DNA of 5,749 nucleotides from Bacteriovoracaceae bacterium. Its GTDB lineage: Bacteria > Bdellovibrionota > Bacteriovoracia > Bacteriovoracales > Bacteriovoracaceae. Both the position numbers and the translations under genes were made by a program. Under the pieces are notes generated by a model, which saw only the letters and a program-made list of their open reading frames with translations, had not been told where the DNA came from and searched no databases. Where the stretch lies: positions 1 through 5,749 of the forward strand of contig CANEVK010000182.1 of the NCBI GenBank assembly GCA_947442115.1, in the 5' to 3' direction. How positions within the stretch are numbered: position 1 is the stretch's first letter; every line of letters starts with the position of its first letter. This document shows, piece after piece, positions 1 to 5,514 of this stretch.

Positions 1-82
1 ATCTTGAAGAGCAAATTTTTGAAAGGGAGAATTGAGTGAATTTGAGTTTGTCATCAACGAGGCCCAGGAGTAAGATTTTTTT

Positions 83-88
83 TATAAT
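83..88 (+). promoter_or_regulatory. Candidate -10 box (TATAAT) upstream of the response regulator
   Basis: A perfect TATAAT lies at 83-88, inside an AT-rich block after a T run. No good -35 hexamer sits 16-19 bases upstream; the nearest TTGTCA (48-53) is about 29 bases away. If used, transcription would begin near 95 and the phased repeats would lie just downstream of the start. A TATAAT also reads on the opposite strand at 92-87, so the direction of any promoter here is uncertain. Confidence 0.3.
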
Positions 89-91
89 TAT

Positions 92-135
92 ATGATCCCA
101 GTATGAAGAAGAGATGAAAACGGAATGAAGATTTC
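92..135 (+). promoter_or_regulatory. Four ATGA repeats with 11-bp period: candidate response-regulator operator
   Basis: ATGA occurs at 92, 103, 114 and 125, each exactly 11 bases after the last. The last three copies extend to ATGAA, and the copies at 103 and 125 extend to ATGAAGA. OmpR/PhoB-family regulators bind as head-to-tail dimers to direct repeats spaced one helical turn (about 11 bp) apart, and they often control their own operon. The gene directly downstream encodes such a regulator, so this is inferred to be its autoregulatory site. The spacing is seen in the sequence; the binding is inference. Confidence 0.45.
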
Positions 136-140
136 TTCAT
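125..140. repeat. Palindrome ATGAAGA-TT-TCTTCAT
   Basis: This is a perfect 7-bp inverted repeat with a 2-base centre, ending 20 bases before the response-regulator start codon. Its left arm is also the fourth copy of the 11-bp-phased repeat. It could be a dimer-binding site or a small hairpin in the mRNA leader. The loop is too tight and the T tract missing for a terminator. Confidence 0.4.
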
Positions 141-160
141 ATCCCTAAGGCTTTGAAAAC

Positions 161-829
161 ATGAGAATTTTAGTTGTAGAGGATGAACTTAAAATTTCAC
201 AGTACACTGCTCAAGTACTCTCCACCCTAGGCTATATTCCAGAGCTTGCAAATTCTGGTCAAAGAGCGAGGGATCTGTTTGCAATTAATGATTATGGCCT
301 AGTCATCCTTGATCTCATGCTCCCAGATGATGATGGGTTATCACTTTGCAAAGATTTTAAAACTCAAAAGCCAACGACACCTATTCTTATGCTTACGACA
401 CTTTCTGAAATTCATGACAAGGTCCAAGGGCTTAACTCTGGGGCCGATGACTACATGACAAAACCCTTTCACGTTGAAGAGCTAACCGCAAGAGTCAGAG
501 TCCTGCTTAGACGCCATCAAGGGACGTCACACAACCTTAAATGTGCAGATCTTGAAATGGATCTGGTGAAACGTCAGGTATTACGGGCCGGACAAAATAT
601 CAAATTAACAACCAAAGAATTTTCTCTTCTCGAATATTTACTACGCAATCTAGGAAGACCAGTCACCAGAGTACAAATTGCTCAAAATGTTTGGGACCTC
701 CATTTTGATCCAGAGTCCAACGTGGTGGATGTTTATGTGAAACAACTTAGAAAAAAAATTGATTCAAATGCTGATAAGAAACTAATTAAAACAATTGTGG
801 GAATGGGTTATGTTATCAATCATGAATAA
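161..829 (+). CDS. OmpR/PhoB-family DNA-binding response regulator (CusR/CopR-like)
   Basis: This is a cytoplasmic transcription factor activated by phosphotransfer from the kinase encoded next to it. The receiver domain (about residues 1-118) has the acidic pocket E7/D8, phospho-acceptor D51 in LVILDLMLP, the switch threonine (T79/T80) after beta-4, and K101 in the TKPF motif. The winged-helix effector domain (about 127-221) has the LTTKEFSLLEYLL motif, a WDLHFDPESNVVDVYVKQLRKKID recognition region split around residues 178-201, and the C-terminal GMGYV hairpin. At 222 aa it is full length. The effector wording is closest to the CusR/CopR/PcoR heavy-metal branch, but that alone does not show a metal response. 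The ATG at 161 has AAGG ten bases upstream (147-150), and M-R-I-L-V-V-E-D is the usual family start. Its 3' end overlaps the kinase start, so the two are translationally coupled. Confidence 0.95.
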   Translation: MRILVVEDELKISQYTAQVLSTLGYIPELANSGQRARDLFAINDYGLVILDLMLPDDDGLSLCKDFKTQKPTTPILMLTTLSEIHDKVQGLNSGADDYMTKPFHVEELTARVRVLLRRHQGTSHNLKCADLEMDLVKRQVLRAGQNIKLTTKEFSLLEYLLRNLGRPVTRVQIAQNVWDLHFDPESNVVDVYVKQLRKKIDSNADKKLIKTIVGMGYVINHE

Positions 830-2480
830 TTTTAAATCTAAAAATAGAACTCTAATCTTTTCTTTTCTACTCCTCATAGGCCTTGTCATCATCGACTTTT
901 TCCTCACTCGATTTAATATTCAAGAAAAGAAAGCTCAAATTTCGCTGGAAATCATTCAATCGGACAAAATTCTGTCGAGTGAAGTTTATCGGCTCCTTTA
1001 CAGTCTAGAAGATGACTTTAGTTTTATAGAAAAAAAGATTCAAATTATTCTCTCTAATAATAAACAAGAAAAAGATATTAATAATCTCATTGATTTCCTT
1101 AACACTCATGCCCACTACTTCAAGTTAAGAATCGCAACGACTAATGGAGAAGAGATTTTCAAAGTTGTCCAGAATCGTGAGACAAAACAATATGAGCAAT
1201 CAAAAAGCCTTTACAATCTTTCTGGACAAGATTTTTTTAAAGAATTAAGCCAAGTCAAATTTGATGAGTTTTATTTTTCTTCGATGGAAGCCAATATCAT
1301 TAACGGAGTCCCCGAGAATCCTATTCGCCCGGCCATTCGAGTTTCTAAAAGAATCAAATATAAAAATGATCGAGAAGCGCTCTTAGTGCTCAATATTGAT
1401 GGATCAGAAATTTTTCAGCTCTTTGTTGGCCAAACATTTGACCCCACTTTTGCGACAGAAAAATTTCTCGTAGATCATAAAGGATTTACTGTTTCAAGCT
1501 ACCCTTTGCTTAATGAAGAAGAGTACACAAAAAAGAAAGTCGATATATCTGAAAAAACGTTTAAAGTTCTCAGTAAGAAAACCGTTTTCCAAGGAAGTTT
1601 CACTCGAAAGAATGATATTTTTAATTTCACTCGACTTCCCCTCCCGAAGAGTTCTGGAACCTGGTATCTCATCTCAACCATCCCTGAAAGCTCTATCAAA
1701 AAAGCGATCTATAACCAACATCTCACAAGAATTTTCTGGGAAGCTGCGATCTATCTCATCCTTGTTTTCTGGTTTTGGAGAGATGATAAAAAACGTCACA
1801 AAGAGCAAGTGGTTCAAGTTCTTCTTAAAGAAAGAAGTGAATTTATTCAGAATGTTTCCCACCAGCTTAAAACTCCGCTCACAATTATTCATAACTACTT
1901 GGCACAACCTGAAAATATCGTTGAAAATGTGCCAGAGATGAAAAAAGAAGTTGGCCATCTCATTAAGGTCGTAGAGGATTTTTTACTCTTGGGACAAATT
2001 GATTCACTTCAAAGTATTCCTCTAGAGAAGGAAAATATTCTAGAAATTCTCAACGAAACGATTGAACTTGTTGGAGCAAAAGCTTCAAAAAAATCGATTA
2101 GCATTCGCTTAAATCTTCAGGAAGAACTGACTGACGCTCTTCAAGCGCTTGATAAAAATGTTCTTCCAGAGCTTTTAAAATCTGCATTTTTGAATCTCTT
2201 AGATAACTCTATTGATTTCAGTCCAAGAAATTCAACCATCACTGTTTCTATCAGTATGTCTAATACAAAGGTCCTTATTCGATTTGAGGATCAGGGACCC
2301 GGTATTGATGAGAAGGAACTCCCTTCTCTTTTTGAAAGAAAAATGAACGTTTCTACTGATCCTAAAAGAAAAGGAACAGGTTTAGGGCTTGCGATCACTA
2401 AGAAAATCCTTGATCTGCATAAAGCTGAAATTCATTATGTTTCAAATTCTAAAGGCGCCTGCTTTCATATTCTGATCTAA
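822..2480 (+). CDS. Double-Cache sensor histidine kinase
   Basis: This is a membrane sensor kinase, the partner of the preceding regulator. Residues below count from the ATG at 822 (552 aa). TM1 is about 11-31. An outside sensor of about 270 residues follows. It has the Cache pattern: LRIATTNGEEIFKV near 102-115, a DFF...FDEFYFSS...P.RPAIRVSKRI block near 137-178, and LLVLNIDG. A second membrane-proximal lobe, FLVDHKGFTVSS, continues to WYLIS. TM2 is about 305-319, and there is no HAMP domain before the dimerisation helix. The H-box is VSHQLKTPLT with phospho-acceptor H347. The ATPase domain has an N-box with N458 and N462, G1 DQGPG (D490), an F-box, and G2 GTGLGL (518-523). The start is uncertain: ATG 810 has a better-placed GGGA and adds four residues, and TTG 795 is also open. 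The ligand is unknown; Cache domains usually bind small molecules such as amino or organic acids. Confidence 0.93.
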   Translation: MNNFKSKNRTLIFSFLLLIGLVIIDFFLTRFNIQEKKAQISLEIIQSDKILSSEVYRLLYSLEDDFSFIEKKIQIILSNNKQEKDINNLIDFLNTHAHYFKLRIATTNGEEIFKVVQNRETKQYEQSKSLYNLSGQDFFKELSQVKFDEFYFSSMEANIINGVPENPIRPAIRVSKRIKYKNDREALLVLNIDGSEIFQLFVGQTFDPTFATEKFLVDHKGFTVSSYPLLNEEEYTKKKVDISEKTFKVLSKKTVFQGSFTRKNDIFNFTRLPLPKSSGTWYLISTIPESSIKKAIYNQHLTRIFWEAAIYLILVFWFWRDDKKRHKEQVVQVLLKERSEFIQNVSHQLKTPLTIIHNYLAQPENIVENVPEMKKEVGHLIKVVEDFLLLGQIDSLQSIPLEKENILEILNETIELVGAKASKKSISIRLNLQEELTDALQALDKNVLPELLKSAFLNLLDNSIDFSPRNSTITVSISMSNTKVLIRFEDQGPGIDEKELPSLFERKMNVSTDPKRKGTGLGLAITKKILDLHKAEIHYVSNSKGACFHILI

Positions 2481-2502
2481 TTCTCTTTTCTCTGATCGAA
2501 TT
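2471..2502. repeat. Pair of 12-bp near-identical direct repeats
   Basis: TCTGATCTAATT (2471-2482) and TCTGATCGAATT (2491-2502) differ at one base and are offset by 20 bp, about two helical turns. The first copy overlaps the last codons and stop of the kinase gene. It may be a small tandem duplication or a protein-binding pair. It could also be chance in AT-rich sequence. Confidence 0.3.
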
Positions 2503-2514
2503 TTCAATATGTTA

Positions 2515-2543
2515 AATGATAGGATCTAACAAATCCTATCATT
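2515..2543 (+). terminator. Hairpin after the kinase gene, probable terminator
   Basis: A perfect 11-bp inverted repeat, AATGATAGGAT (2515-2525) and ATCCTATCATT (2533-2543), has a 7-base loop and lies 35 bases after the kinase stop codon. The stem has only three G-C pairs and the following tract (ATTCTTATC) is a poor U run, so termination may be partial. Its position between the two-component operon and a separate promoter favours a terminator. A repressor operator for the protease promoter is the alternative. Confidence 0.5.
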
Positions 2544-2566
2544 CTTATCGAGTATCAAATTGCACC

Positions 2567-2597
2567 TTGGACACCCAAAAATTCCCATGGCTATAAT
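2567..2597 (+). promoter_or_regulatory. Candidate sigma-70 promoter for the serine protease
   Basis: A perfect -10 box, TATAAT (2592-2597), is preceded by TTGGAC (2567-2572, 19-base spacer) or TGGACA (2568-2573, 18-base spacer) as a -35 match. Transcription would start near 2604, giving a leader of about 27 bases before the GTG start. It lies after the hairpin that ends the kinase operon, which supports separate transcription of the protease. Confidence 0.5.
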
Positions 2598-2621
2598 AGT
2601 CAGCGAGCAGCACAAACCCAT

Positions 2622-2627
2622 GGAGGG
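2622..2627 (+). promoter_or_regulatory. Shine-Dalgarno GGAGGG that fixes the GTG start of the protease
   Basis: A strong GGAGGG lies three to four bases before GTG at 2631. No ATG, GTG or TTG occurs upstream in the same frame back to the stop at 2520-2522. The next in-frame ATG, at 2652, would cut into the signal peptide. The site overlaps an out-of-frame ATG at 2620 that opens a four-codon frame ending in TGA at 2632-2634, which overlaps the GTG. Confidence 0.7.
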
Positions 2628-2630
2628 ATT

Positions 2631-3299
2631 GTGAATCTAATACCAGGGATTATGGTGGTTCTTATGACAAATTTATTTGCGCAGGAAATTGATTGGACTA
2701 ATTTTAACGCAAGCCTCGTGATCGAAGTCACTCGACCTCAAGGAAAATTTACTTGCAGTGGTGTAGCGATTCAAGATGATGTTGTGCTCACTGCTGCTCA
2801 TTGCCTTGAAGGCGAAATTCTCGGAATCAAAGTATTTAATCAATCCACTTATGATCCCAAAGCACCATCATGGGATGTAAAAAGTTTTGAACTTCATCCT
2901 GAATACAATAAGACTCAATCAAATTATAAATCTGACTTGGCCAGAATTAAGCTTAAATCAAAGCTCCCTGAGAGCATGAATTTTTATCCGATTGCTAAAT
3001 CGACCAAAGAGCTCAAAGGCAAACTCCTCAGGGTTGGGTTTGGTGAAAGATCAGGAATCAATGCTCGTACCCTGATCACGCCTCAACTAAAGTCACTGAA
3101 GTCCTATGAGGAAACTCTTGAACTTAATGATATGTACTCATTCTCGGGTGATTCTGGTGGGCCCATTTATGTTCAAGAAAATGGTCAGATGTATCTTGTG
3201 GCGATTCACTCTACCCTCTCCTATGGGCCTGAAGGAAAATTCTCTCTGAATCCTTTATTAAGTCATCAGAGAGAATGGATTCATTCAAATTGGAATTAA
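2631..3299 (+). CDS. Secreted trypsin-fold serine protease (family S1)
   Basis: This is predicted to be an exported endopeptidase of 222 aa. Residues 1-17 form a hydrophobic signal peptide likely cut after LFA, though its n-region has no Lys or Arg. The triad is complete: H57 in LTAAHC, D102 in SDLARIKL and S175 in GDSGGP. The oxyanion motif is intact. C42 and C58 are the only cysteines after the signal peptide and match the disulfide beside the active-site histidine in chymotrypsin. The protein ends with the usual WI-containing helix (EWIHSNW). Three points are odd. There is no IVGG-type activated N-terminus. The residues equivalent to 189-192 are Y-S-F-S, so the trypsin Asp189 and Cys191 are absent. 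The Cys191-Cys220 bridge is therefore missing, so cleavage specificity is unlikely to be tryptic. It is probably monocistronic with its own promoter. The substrate is unknown. Confidence 0.88.
   Translation: MNLIPGIMVVLMTNLFAQEIDWTNFNASLVIEVTRPQGKFTCSGVAIQDDVVLTAAHCLEGEILGIKVFNQSTYDPKAPSWDVKSFELHPEYNKTQSNYKSDLARIKLKSKLPESMNFYPIAKSTKELKGKLLRVGFGERSGINARTLITPQLKSLKSYEETLELNDMYSFSGDSGGPIYVQENGQMYLVAIHSTLSYGPEGKFSLNPLLSHQREWIHSNWN
3239..3276 (-). terminator. Hairpin inside the protease 3' end, candidate terminator for the opposing operon
   Basis: A perfect 11-bp inverted repeat, ATTCTCTCTGA (3239-3249) and TCAGAGAGAAT (3266-3276), has a 16-base loop and lies within the last codons of the protease gene. 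Read leftward it begins about 20 bases after the carbonic anhydrase stop, and its stem runs into TTTTCC (3239-3234), a weak U tract. Read rightward there is no T tract. The long loop and four G-C pairs make it a modest terminator, but there is no non-coding space between the two convergent genes for another one. Confidence 0.45.
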
Positions 3300-3925
3300 A
3301 AATCGTACTTATAAACAGAGTCTAATTTACTCTCCGGGCCCATTGAGACCAGCTCTTTGAGCAGTCCTTGGTTCAGGTCATACACCCAACCGTGGATATG
3401 AGGAGCTTGGCGCTCGTGCCAGGCTCGCTGAATAATTGAAGTGTGAGCAAGATTCTTGACCTGCTCCATGACGTTAAATTCAACCAGTTTATTGACTCGT
3501 TCATTCTCAGACTTCGCCCCATCGATTTCAAACTTATGAGTGAAATAGGTATCCTTAATATTTCTCACCCAATTATCGATGAGACCAAAACTATTTTGGG
3601 CCAACGCTGCTCGAACACCCCCACAATTATAATGACCACAAACAATCACATGGGGAACTTTTAAGGAATGAACGGCATAACTTAAAACACTCAAAAAATT
3701 AGTGTCAGTATGAACCACAAGATTCGCAATATTCCGGTGAACAAAAATTTCACCTGGTCGACTATTCGTGATTTCAGATTCAGGCACACGTGAATCAGAG
3801 CAACCGATCCAGAGATACTCTGGATTTTGATCTCGGGCCATGTCTTTAAAGTAGTTCGGATTTAAATCCAAATGACTTTGGGCCCACGCCTTATTCTCTA
3901 GTAATAAATGTTTTATTCTTTCCAT
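3296..3925 (-). CDS. can: Beta-class carbonic anhydrase (Can type)
   Basis: This cytoplasmic zinc enzyme interconverts CO2 and bicarbonate. At 209 aa it is close to the E. coli Can length (about 220). The zinc ligands C42, D44, H98 and C101 are in CSDSR and GHYNCGG, with the catalytic-dyad arginine at R46. W39, R64 and Y182 fall where the type II bacterial enzymes (E. coli and H. influenzae, Trp39/Arg64/Tyr181) bind an inhibitory bicarbonate, so allosteric control by bicarbonate or pH is likely. The ATG lies one base after the SulP stop codon, and its Shine-Dalgarno is inside the SulP coding end, so the two are cotranscribed and coupled. It should supply or consume bicarbonate handled by the transporter. 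Its stop overlaps the convergent protease stop by four bases. Identification is firm. Confidence 0.96.
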   Translation of the reverse strand: MERIKHLLLENKAWAQSHLDLNPNYFKDMARDQNPEYLWIGCSDSRVPESEITNSRPGEIFVHRNIANLVVHTDTNFLSVLSYAVHSLKVPHVIVCGHYNCGGVRAALAQNSFGLIDNWVRNIKDTYFTHKFEIDGAKSENERVNKLVEFNVMEQVKNLAHTSIIQRAWHERQAPHIHGWVYDLNQGLLKELVSMGPESKLDSVYKYDF

Positions 3926-3926
3926 A

Positions 3927-5468
3927 TTAAACCTCTTTAAAAATTGGACAAAGTGAGAGCGATGATTTTTTAAGTTGAACTTTTATACCCATCGTTTCTC
4001 CCCGTTTAATAAATTCTTCGATTACATCCAGAATATCATCATCCACAAATACCCCTTGAGATCCATCAATCACGACTGAGGCATTTTCAGGGATAGTTAA
4101 CAATATTTTTTGAAGCTCTGCCTTTTGCAAGAAAGAAACGTCTTTGTAAAAACGAATGAGGTAGCGATTGTTATCATTCACTTCAACAATTGATTTATGA
4201 ATATTTGAACGTATGACAAAAACAAAACCAACAATCATGCCAATACTAATTCCAATCAGAAGATTACTGAAAAGAATGGCGATCACTGTTACAACAAAAG
4301 GGATAAATTGATTCCATCCTTTTTTATACATGGATAAAAAAAGTTGGGGCCGAGATAATTTATATCCCACCAGCAAGAGAATCGAGGCCAATACAGGCAA
4401 GGGAATTTTATTCAGGAGATGAGGAATGAACACCACACTCAAGAGAATCCACCCTCCATGAAAGATAGAAGAAAGTTTTGATTGGGCCCCAGCATTCACA
4501 TTCACGGATGAGCGAACAATAACTGACGCCACAGGAATTCCACCTACAAGGCCACATAAAGCGTTCCCTACTCCTTGAGCAAGGAGCTCTCGATTTTTAT
4601 TGGTGAATCGTCCATGCTCATCAAACTTATCAGCGGCGTCAACGGATAAAAGACTTTCAAGAGATCCAATAATCGCGATAGTCAGGGCCACAGGATAAAT
4701 TTTAGGATTTTTTAAAAGTTCCCAGGCCGGTCCCTTCACTTGTTCGAATAATTCCTTGAAGCCTCCATTAAATGGAAGATTGACGAGGTGATCTCCATCA
4801 ATCAGAACTGAAGGAAAAAATGATTGAAAAAGACTATTCACAACCACGGCCGATAAAATCGCCATAAGAGCACCAGGAAGGAGTTGAAAGAAACGGTAAC
4901 CTTTACTTGCCCCTTTATCCCAACCCAGCATGATGCCTAAACTCATGACTGAAATAAGCACTGCACCTGGATGAATGAATTGAAAAGCATTCAATAGCTG
5001 CTCAAAAGTATTTTTTCCTGATTTTTCAATAAAGGCATCATCACCCATGTAGTCCACATCATACCCAACGGCATGGGGGAATTGTTTGAGGATGAGGATG
5101 ATCCCAATTGCAGCGAGCATTCCTTTAATCACGGAGTTTGGAAAAAAATCTCCAATGATGCCGGCACGAAGCAAACTGAAAATGACTTGAATCAGTCCGG
5201 CCAAGAAAACCGCTAGGGCCATCGCTTCTAGGGAGCCTAAACTTGCCATACCTGCGGCAAAAACCAAGGTTAATGTATTGGCCGGCCCCGAGACACTGAT
5301 CTCTGAACCACTCATCATGCCAATCACAATGCCCCCAATAATGCCGGAAAAAATTCCTGCGGCCAATGGTGCATTAGAAGCCAGCGCAATACCTAGACAA
5401 AGAGGTAAGGCGACGAGAAAGACGACTAATGATGACTGAATATCTTTTTTCAATGAATTAATATTCAT
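3927..5468 (-). CDS. SulP-family anion (probable bicarbonate) transporter with STAS domain
   Basis: This is an inner-membrane SulP/SLC26 transporter of 513 aa, normal for the family. The membrane part (about 13-420, near 14 helices) begins with SSLVVFLVALPLCLGIALAS and has the substrate-site segment SEISVSGPANTLTLVF (55-70). It also has GSLESLLSVDAADKFDEH (268-285) and the family signature ELLAQGVGN...GGIPVASVIVRSSVNVNAGAQSKLSS (294-334). A cytoplasmic STAS domain follows (about 433-510; VVIDGSQGVFVDDDILDVIEEF). Bicarbonate is inferred as substrate because a carbonic anhydrase is translationally coupled downstream, and SulP-carbonic anhydrase fusions are known. Sulfate or another anion is possible. 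From memory, Na+-coupled BicA has Asp and, four residues on, Thr where this protein has E271 and S275, so ion coupling is uncertain. The start ATG has AGGA seven bases upstream (5479-5476). Confidence 0.92.
   Translation of the reverse strand: MNINSLKKDIQSSLVVFLVALPLCLGIALASNAPLAAGIFSGIIGGIVIGMMSGSEISVSGPANTLTLVFAAGMASLGSLEAMALAVFLAGLIQVIFSLLRAGIIGDFFPNSVIKGMLAAIGIILILKQFPHAVGYDVDYMGDDAFIEKSGKNTFEQLLNAFQFIHPGAVLISVMSLGIMLGWDKGASKGYRFFQLLPGALMAILSAVVVNSLFQSFFPSVLIDGDHLVNLPFNGGFKELFEQVKGPAWELLKNPKIYPVALTIAIIGSLESLLSVDAADKFDEHGRFTNKNRELLAQGVGNALCGLVGGIPVASVIVRSSVNVNAGAQSKLSSIFHGGWILLSVVFIPHLLNKIPLPVLASILLLVGYKLSRPQLFLSMYKKGWNQFIPFVVTVIAILFSNLLIGISIGMIVGFVFVIRSNIHKSIVEVNDNNRYLIRFYKDVSFLQKAELQKILLTIPENASVVIDGSQGVFVDDDILDVIEEFIKRGETMGIKVQLKKSSLSLCPIFKEV
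3932..3936 (-). promoter_or_regulatory. Shine-Dalgarno AGAGG for can, within the SulP gene
   Basis: On the reverse strand AGAGG lies six bases before the carbonic anhydrase ATG (3925-3923) and is formed by the last sense codons of SulP (Lys-Glu-Val). Ribosomes ending SulP therefore terminate directly beside the can start. This indicates coupled translation and supports the chosen start. Confidence 0.7.
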
Positions 5469-5514
5469 AAATGTATCCTAAAAGAAAATTTAAAAACGAA
5501 GTTGCCACTAGAGA
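5469..5514 (-). other. 46-bp gap upstream of SulP
   Basis: This short AT-rich spacer holds the SulP Shine-Dalgarno (5479-5476). I see no convincing -35/-10 pair and no hairpin with a T tract on the reverse strand. SulP and can may therefore be read from a promoter further right, together with the unidentified gene ending at 5515. Confidence 0.4.

Larger units (their letters stand above)
1..160. other. Leader region with no convincing gene
   Basis: Forward-strand frames close early: stops at 33-35 and 37-39, and a further stop at 71-73. At most the last dozen codons of an upstream gene could lie here, and the frame cannot be chosen. On the reverse strand a short open stretch starts at an ATG at 54-52 and runs off the left edge (18 codons, no good Shine-Dalgarno), so a divergent gene is possible but unsupported. 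An eight-base T run (76-83) leads into an AT-rich block containing TATAAT on both strands. It is followed by the phased repeats and the palindrome described separately. Confidence 0.6.

Noticed and set aside
1..54. Reverse-strand open stretch from ATG at 54 to the left edge (18 codons)
   Set aside because: It has no Shine-Dalgarno and is too short to judge coding character; it could be the start of a divergent gene but the window does not show enough.
64..83. T run as a rho-independent terminator for an upstream gene
   Set aside because: No G+C-rich inverted repeat precedes the eight T bases.
58..144. Reverse-strand 28-codon frame starting MKKSSFRFHLFFILG, resembling a signal peptide
   Set aside because: It is very short, AT-rich, lies over the phased repeats and promoter region, and has no ribosome site clearly set for it.
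1499..1958. Overlapping open frames of 66, 142 and 94 codons within the kinase gene
   Set aside because: They lie in other frames of a gene whose domains are unambiguous and are rich in Lys, Phe and Ser, as expected for shadow frames in AT-rich DNA.
3317..3333. Small inverted repeat AGAGT-N7-ACTCT as a terminator for the protease transcript
   Set aside because: The stem is only 5 bp, no T tract follows, and it lies in the conserved-length end of the carbonic anhydrase gene.
3443..3664. Forward 73-codon frame inside the carbonic anhydrase gene
   Set aside because: It is antisense to a fully conserved catalytic domain and has no recognisable content.
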